Below, piece after piece: positions 60,606 to 64,000 of a stretch of 64,000 bases of DNA (position 1 is its first letter; every line of letters starts with the position of its first letter). The notes beneath the pieces are model-generated. The model saw only the letters and a list, made by a program, of their open reading frames with translations. It ran no database searches and was not told the DNA's origin. The DNA comes from JACVRW01 sp963826165 (lineage in GTDB: Bacteria > Actinomycetota > Thermoleophilia > Solirubrobacterales > Thermoleophilaceae): NCBI GenBank assembly GCA_963826165.1, contig CAWGWC010000006.1, positions 1-64,000 of the forward strand, given 5' to 3'. Both the position numbers and the translations under genes were made by a program.

Positions 60606-61769
60606 GTGATGTTCGGCGGCAGCTCCATCCAACTGGGACGCATATTCGGGATCCGGATCGGCGTGGACGTGAGCTGGTTCATCGTCCTGTTCCTGATCAT
60701 CTTCACGCTCTCGCAGTACTACGAGGACGTGGCGCCGGGCTCGAACGCCTTCGTGCTGGCGACAATCAGCGCGCTCCTGTTCTTCCTCTCGATCCTGCTG
60801 CACGAGCTCGGGCATGCGGTGGTGGCCATCCGCAACGGCATCCCCATCGAGGGCATCGACCTATGGATGTTCGGCGGCGTGGCCCGGCTCGGGCGCGACA
60901 CGGACTCGCCCGGTGTGGAGTTCCGGGTGGCCGCGGCGGGGCCACTGGTGACACTGCTCTTCGCCGGACTGTGCTTCGCCATCGGCGCCGTCATATCGAG
61001 CCCCGATGACGTGCTCGAGAGCTCTCAGTTCGGCAACGACGTGGTCGGGGCCAGCACCGCGGTGCTCGGCTACCTGGCCACGGTCAACATCATCGTGCTC
61101 GTCTTCAACCTGATTCCGGGCTTCCCGCTCGACGGCGGCCGCATCGCCCGCGCCATCGCCTGGAAGATCACCGGCGATCGCAACAAGGCCACGCGCTTCG
61201 CCGGCATGCTCGGCCGGGGTTTCGGCTACCTGATGATCGCCGGCGGCCTGGTCGCCCTGATCACCGGCTACGACGCGATCACCGGGCTGTGGTTCATCTT
61301 CATCGGCTTCTTCCTCGCCCAGGCGGCGTCCTCGGCCGTCGCTCAGGCGCGCTTCTCGGACACGATCGGCGACATCCGCGTGGCCGACGTGATGGACAGC
61401 GAGCCCGTGGCCATCCCCGGCGACCGCACGCTCGCCGAGGCGGACACGGAGTTCTTCCTGCGCTACGGCTGGCCCTGGTTCCCGGTGGTGGACGCCACGG
61501 GACGGCTGGTGGGCGTGGTCTCGCGCGAGGCGGTGAACACCGTGCCCGACAGCGAGCGTGCCGTGAGCACCGTGGCCTCGGTCATGGCTCGCGACGACGG
61601 CGACAGCGGCCTGCGCGCCCGCCTCGAGGATCCGCTCGAGGCCCTGCTGGGCCAGGACGGCCTCTCCCGCCTCGGCGCAGTGATGGCGGTGGACGATTCG
61701 GGCGTGCTGCGCGGGATCGTCACGATCGACGCGGTGCGCCGGGCCCTGCGCGGCGCCGTGCCGGCTTAG
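60606..61769 (+). CDS. Site-2 protease-type M50 peptidase with CBS domains
   Basis: 387 residues with about six membrane helices. The zinc motif is in LLHELGHAVVAIRNG (HExxH) and the partner aspartate in GFPLDGGRIARA (LDGG). After residue ~250 two CBS-like halves follow (VADVMDSEPVAIPGDRTLAE, VVDATGRLVGVVSREAV). It is the Rip1/YdcA-like type of intramembrane protease; the CBS part may sense ATP or AMP. It is divergent from isocitrate dehydrogenase (91 bases between). Confidence 0.88.
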   Translation: MMFGGSSIQLGRIFGIRIGVDVSWFIVLFLIIFTLSQYYEDVAPGSNAFVLATISALLFFLSILLHELGHAVVAIRNGIPIEGIDLWMFGGVARLGRDTDSPGVEFRVAAAGPLVTLLFAGLCFAIGAVISSPDDVLESSQFGNDVVGASTAVLGYLATVNIIVLVFNLIPGFPLDGGRIARAIAWKITGDRNKATRFAGMLGRGFGYLMIAGGLVALITGYDAITGLWFIFIGFFLAQAASSAVAQARFSDTIGDIRVADVMDSEPVAIPGDRTLAEADTEFFLRYGWPWFPVVDATGRLVGVVSREAVNTVPDSERAVSTVASVMARDDGDSGLRARLEDPLEALLGQDGLSRLGAVMAVDDSGVLRGIVTIDAVRRALRGAVPA

Positions 61770-62659
61770 GCCCGCAGCAGACGGCTCACAAGGGCAGCCA
61801 CCACTTCGGGCTCACGGCTCAGCCGGCGCGTCGTGATGCGAATCGGCCGGTACCCGGCCACGATCAGGTCGGCGTCCCGCACCGGATCCTTCTCGAAGGC
61901 TCGGCGCGTGCGATGCGAGGCGTGGCCATCGGTCTCGACGACGAGACGCTGGCTACGCCAGACGAAGTCCACGAGATGGCCCTCCACGTGGACGTTCACC
62001 TCGGGCTCGGGCAGCCCGTGCCGGCGACAGAGGGCCAGGAAACGCTCCTCGAGCCATGAGCGGGTGCGGCTCGGCCCAGGCCGGTGTAGCGCGAGCACAG
62101 CGGTGACCCTTCCCGACCCGAGACGGCCGGGTATGGCCCGGAATCCCGTGCAGTCCAACCGCAGGTAGTCGGCTTCGTCCACCGCACGTTCGAGCTGTCG
62201 CTCGGTCACGACATCGGCCATGTCGGTCAAGGTCCGCCCGGGCGTGGTCACCGGGATGCCGTCCTTCACCGTGAGCTCCTCTGCCGCCGTCGATTGGCGG
62301 TGCACGAGGAGGCCTGGCAGCGAGCGCCCAGCATCGCTGCTCGAGCTAACCTCGATCCAGGCCGGCTCCTGAGGCCAGACGCCCCACAGGACACCGGCGC
62401 TGCGATGACTCAGGACGGCCCCGTGTCCGCAGGCCAGAACGGCGGCCATAAAGCGGCCTTCGCGCGACAGCGGGGCGTGCCTGGTGGCGTAAACGCCGCG
62501 GTACACCAAGCGCCAGCGCTCGCTCTTCAGCCTCGCGACGATCGCGCCCCGGCCCACGCCCAGAGCCAACAGCTGCCGGCGGGCCAATACGTCGTGCTGC
62601 CGGCGGGCGAGCGCCGCGACCACTTGGTCCGGGGTGGCCTTGGGGATGTGAGCACCCAT
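61766..62659 (-). CDS. AbiEi-like winged-helix protein fused to a DUF559/Vsr-like endonuclease fold
   Basis: 297 residues from the ATG at 62659. N-terminus resembles the AbiEi antitoxin (HDVLARRQLLALGVGRGAIVARL; WRLVYRGVYATRHAPLS; TPGRTLTDMADV), and the C-terminal part (from ~215) resembles the DUF559 restriction-endonuclease-like fold (SWLEERFLALCRRHGLPEPEVNV, VDFVWRSQRLVVETDGHASHRTR, D and E-x-D type residues). No toxin partner (AbiEii) is adjacent. A GAGCACC-N5-GGTGCTC inverted repeat spans its start codon. Family members are frequent in actinobacteria but their job is unproven. Confidence 0.75.
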   Translation of the reverse strand: MGAHIPKATPDQVVAALARRQHDVLARRQLLALGVGRGAIVARLKSERWRLVYRGVYATRHAPLSREGRFMAAVLACGHGAVLSHRSAGVLWGVWPQEPAWIEVSSSSDAGRSLPGLLVHRQSTAAEELTVKDGIPVTTPGRTLTDMADVVTERQLERAVDEADYLRLDCTGFRAIPGRLGSGRVTAVLALHRPGPSRTRSWLEERFLALCRRHGLPEPEVNVHVEGHLVDFVWRSQRLVVETDGHASHRTRRAFEKDPVRDADLIVAGYRPIRITTRRLSREPEVVAALVSRLLRA

Positions 62660-62670
62660 ATGGTGCTCAA
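62652..62670. promoter_or_regulatory. Inverted repeat over the start codon of the AbiEi-like gene
   Basis: GAGCACC-CATAT-GGTGCTC: seven-base arms around a five-base centre that includes the ATG. AbiEi-type antitoxins are known to bind inverted repeats at their own promoter, so this is a possible autoregulatory site, or alternatively an mRNA hairpin hiding the start. Confidence 0.45.
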
Positions 62671-62774
62671 AGCCCCACACCCCTGAGATTCGTCCCCCCA
62701 CGGCCGTCTTGGCCGCTTGGCGCTCGACCTGCCGGGGGGCCGAGCCGTAACTCAAATAGACTCGAAACCGCCTG

Positions 62775-64000
62775 ATGCCCCAGCACGACGTCCTCGTAAT
62801 CGGAGCCGGCCTCGCCGGCCAGCGCGCCGCCCTCGCAGCGGCCGAGAAGGGCGCATCCGTGGGCATCATCTCAAAGGTCCACCCCGTGCGCTCGCACTCG
62901 AACGCCGCTCAGGGCGGGATCAACGCGGCGCTGGATCCGCAGGACTCCTGGGAGTCACACGCCTTCGACACGGTCAAGGGCTCGGACTACCTGGGCGACC
63001 AGGACGCCATCGAGATCATGTGCCGCGAGGCGCCGGAGGAGCTGCTCACGCTCGAGCACCTCGGCGTGACCTTTCACCGCAACGAGGAAGGTCGCCTGGG
63101 CAAGCGGGCCTTCGGCGGCGCCAGCGCGGCCCGCACGTACTACGTGGCCGACATCACCGGTCAGGCGATCCTGCACGTGCTCTACGAGCAGCTGATGAAG
63201 TTCGACGAGGTCCACCGCTACGAGGAGTGGTTCACCACCTCGCTCGTCCAGGACGACGAGGGCCGCATCGCCGGCGCGATCACCCGCAACATCAGGGACG
63301 GCTCGATGGAGCTGTTCGCGGCCAAGGCCGTGATACTCGCCACCGGCGGCAACGGCCAGATCTACGACCCCACCACCAACGCCCTGATCTGCACCGGCGA
63401 CGGAATCGCCATGGCGTACCGCATCGGCGCCCCGCTGATGGACATGGAGATGATCCAGTACCACCCCACCACCCTCGCCGGGCTGGGCCTGCTCATCACC
63501 GAGGGCGCCCGCGGCGAGGGAGCTCATCTCTACAACGCCGAGGGCGAGCGCTTCATGGAGAAGTACGCGCCCAACAAGATGGAGCTGGCCTCGCGCGACG
63601 TTGTCTCACGCGCCGAGCAGACGGAGATCAACGAGGGCCGCGGCTTCGACGACGGCACCGTGGCGCTCGATATCACCAAGGTCCCGCGCAAGCGCATCCA
63701 CGAGGCTCTGCGCGAGATCGTCAACGTCGGTCGTGACTTCGCCGGAGTGGACATCACGCGGGAGCCGATTCACATCAAGCCCGGCAACCACTACGCCATG
63801 GGCGGCATCAAGACCGACATCTACGGGCAGACGCCGATCCCGGGCCTCTACGCCGCCGGCGAGTGCGCCTGTGTATCCGTGCACGGCGGCAACCGGCTCG
63901 GGGCCAACTCGCTGCTCGACACGCTCGTGTTCGGCCGGCGCTCCGGCGCCCACGCCGCGGACGCCGTTCACGCCACGCGGATGCCGTCGCCGTCACGCGC
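62775..64000 (+). CDS. sdhA: Succinate dehydrogenase / fumarate reductase flavoprotein subunit (partial, runs off the window)
   Basis: At least 408 residues from the ATG at 62775; the 3' part is beyond the window. FAD-binding VLVIGAGLAGQRAALAA start, HPVRSHSNAAQGGINAALD with the covalent-FAD histidine, YHPTTLAGLGLLITEGARGEG, and the second FAD motif GLYAAGECACVSVHGGNRLGANSLLDTLVFGR. It transfers electrons from succinate to the quinone pool in complex II. The GGGA-poor leader makes the ribosome-binding site unclear. The gap to the divergent AbiEi-like gene is 115 bases. Confidence 0.95.
   Translation, partial: MPQHDVLVIGAGLAGQRAALAAAEKGASVGIISKVHPVRSHSNAAQGGINAALDPQDSWESHAFDTVKGSDYLGDQDAIEIMCREAPEELLTLEHLGVTFHRNEEGRLGKRAFGGASAARTYYVADITGQAILHVLYEQLMKFDEVHRYEEWFTTSLVQDDEGRIAGAITRNIRDGSMELFAAKAVILATGGNGQIYDPTTNALICTGDGIAMAYRIGAPLMDMEMIQYHPTTLAGLGLLITEGARGEGAHLYNAEGERFMEKYAPNKMELASRDVVSRAEQTEINEGRGFDDGTVALDITKVPRKRIHEALREIVNVGRDFAGVDITREPIHIKPGNHYAMGGIKTDIYGQTPIPGLYAAGECACVSVHGGNRLGANSLLDTLVFGRRSGAHAADAVHATRMPSPSR

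Overview
The window is high-GC DNA (many GTG and TTG starts, long overlapping shadow frames) from an actinobacterium. A Thermoleophilia/Solirubrobacterales-type organism is my best guess. The grounds are DUF4235 and UPF0173 proteins, an ECF sigma factor with a long C-terminal extension, CsrA, and a set of core genes kept in roughly the same neighbourhood as Mycobacterium tuberculosis Rv1003-Rv1026. That comparison comes from memory of the H37Rv map, not from a search. Genes recalled from that block are rsmI, metG, tatD, rsmA (ksgA), ispE, pth, rplY, prs, glmU, a tRNA-Gln, mfd, mazG, eno, ftsB/divIC and ppx; all are present here, rearranged and interleaved with other genes.

Layout. (1) 1-3.72 kb is a small accessory island flanked by a ~100 bp imperfect direct repeat. 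The right copy includes the 3' end of an initiator tRNA-Met gene. The island carries a secreted protein, a membrane protein and two hypothetical proteins, with no surviving integrase. (2) 3.7-19.5 kb: tRNA-fMet, ppx, an acetolactate-synthase-like enzyme, a haloalkane-dehalogenase-like hydrolase, a frameshifted membrane SpoIIE phosphatase, DUF4235, tRNA-Leu, an ECF sigma factor fused to a zinc finger, membrane segment and proline-rich tail, a CsaA-like protein, an R2-like ligand-binding oxidase, a lipoprotein/UPF0173 cluster, a degenerate rhomboid, a carboxylate-amine ligase, a DUF2090 protein, csrA and small conserved proteins. (3) 19.5-26.3 kb is a minus-strand run mfd, PrsA-like foldase, mazG, eno, ftsB. 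(4) 26.4-34.3 kb: ABC exporter, pth, rplY, an ABC1 kinase, prs-glmU and tRNA-Gln. (5) 34.3-48.4 kb: PucR regulator, DedA-PAP2 fusion, ispE-rsmA-tatD-metG, M23 peptidase, rsmI-ROK kinase, LCP protein, FmdB protein, glyS and a TetR regulator. (6) 48.4-64 kb: lon-hsp20, a secreted 5'-nucleotidase, a GMC oxidase with an MBL hydrolase, NmrA-SRPBCC pair, icd-mdh (mdh is frameshifted), a site-2-protease-like peptidase, an AbiEi/DUF559-like protein and the start of sdhA.

The most notable connections are regulatory. A 16-base palindrome (CTGGCTGGCCAGCCAG) lies upstream of the TetR gene, and a 15/16 match lies upstream of the R2lox gene 35 kb away. In M. tuberculosis an R2lox gene (Rv0233) sits beside a TetR gene (Rv0232), so a dispersed TetR-R2lox regulon is a reasonable prediction. 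A second theme is a pair of neighbouring membrane signalling proteins, the SpoIIE phosphatase and the ECF sigma factor, which both carry proline-rich PVDPT-type segments predicted to lie outside the membrane.

Three loci look damaged at sequence level: the SpoIIE phosphatase (two frame changes in low-complexity DNA), malate dehydrogenase (two single-base shifts 79 bases apart) and tRNA-Gln (collapsed T-stem). Since all coding segments remain conserved, assembly or sequencing error is as likely as real decay.
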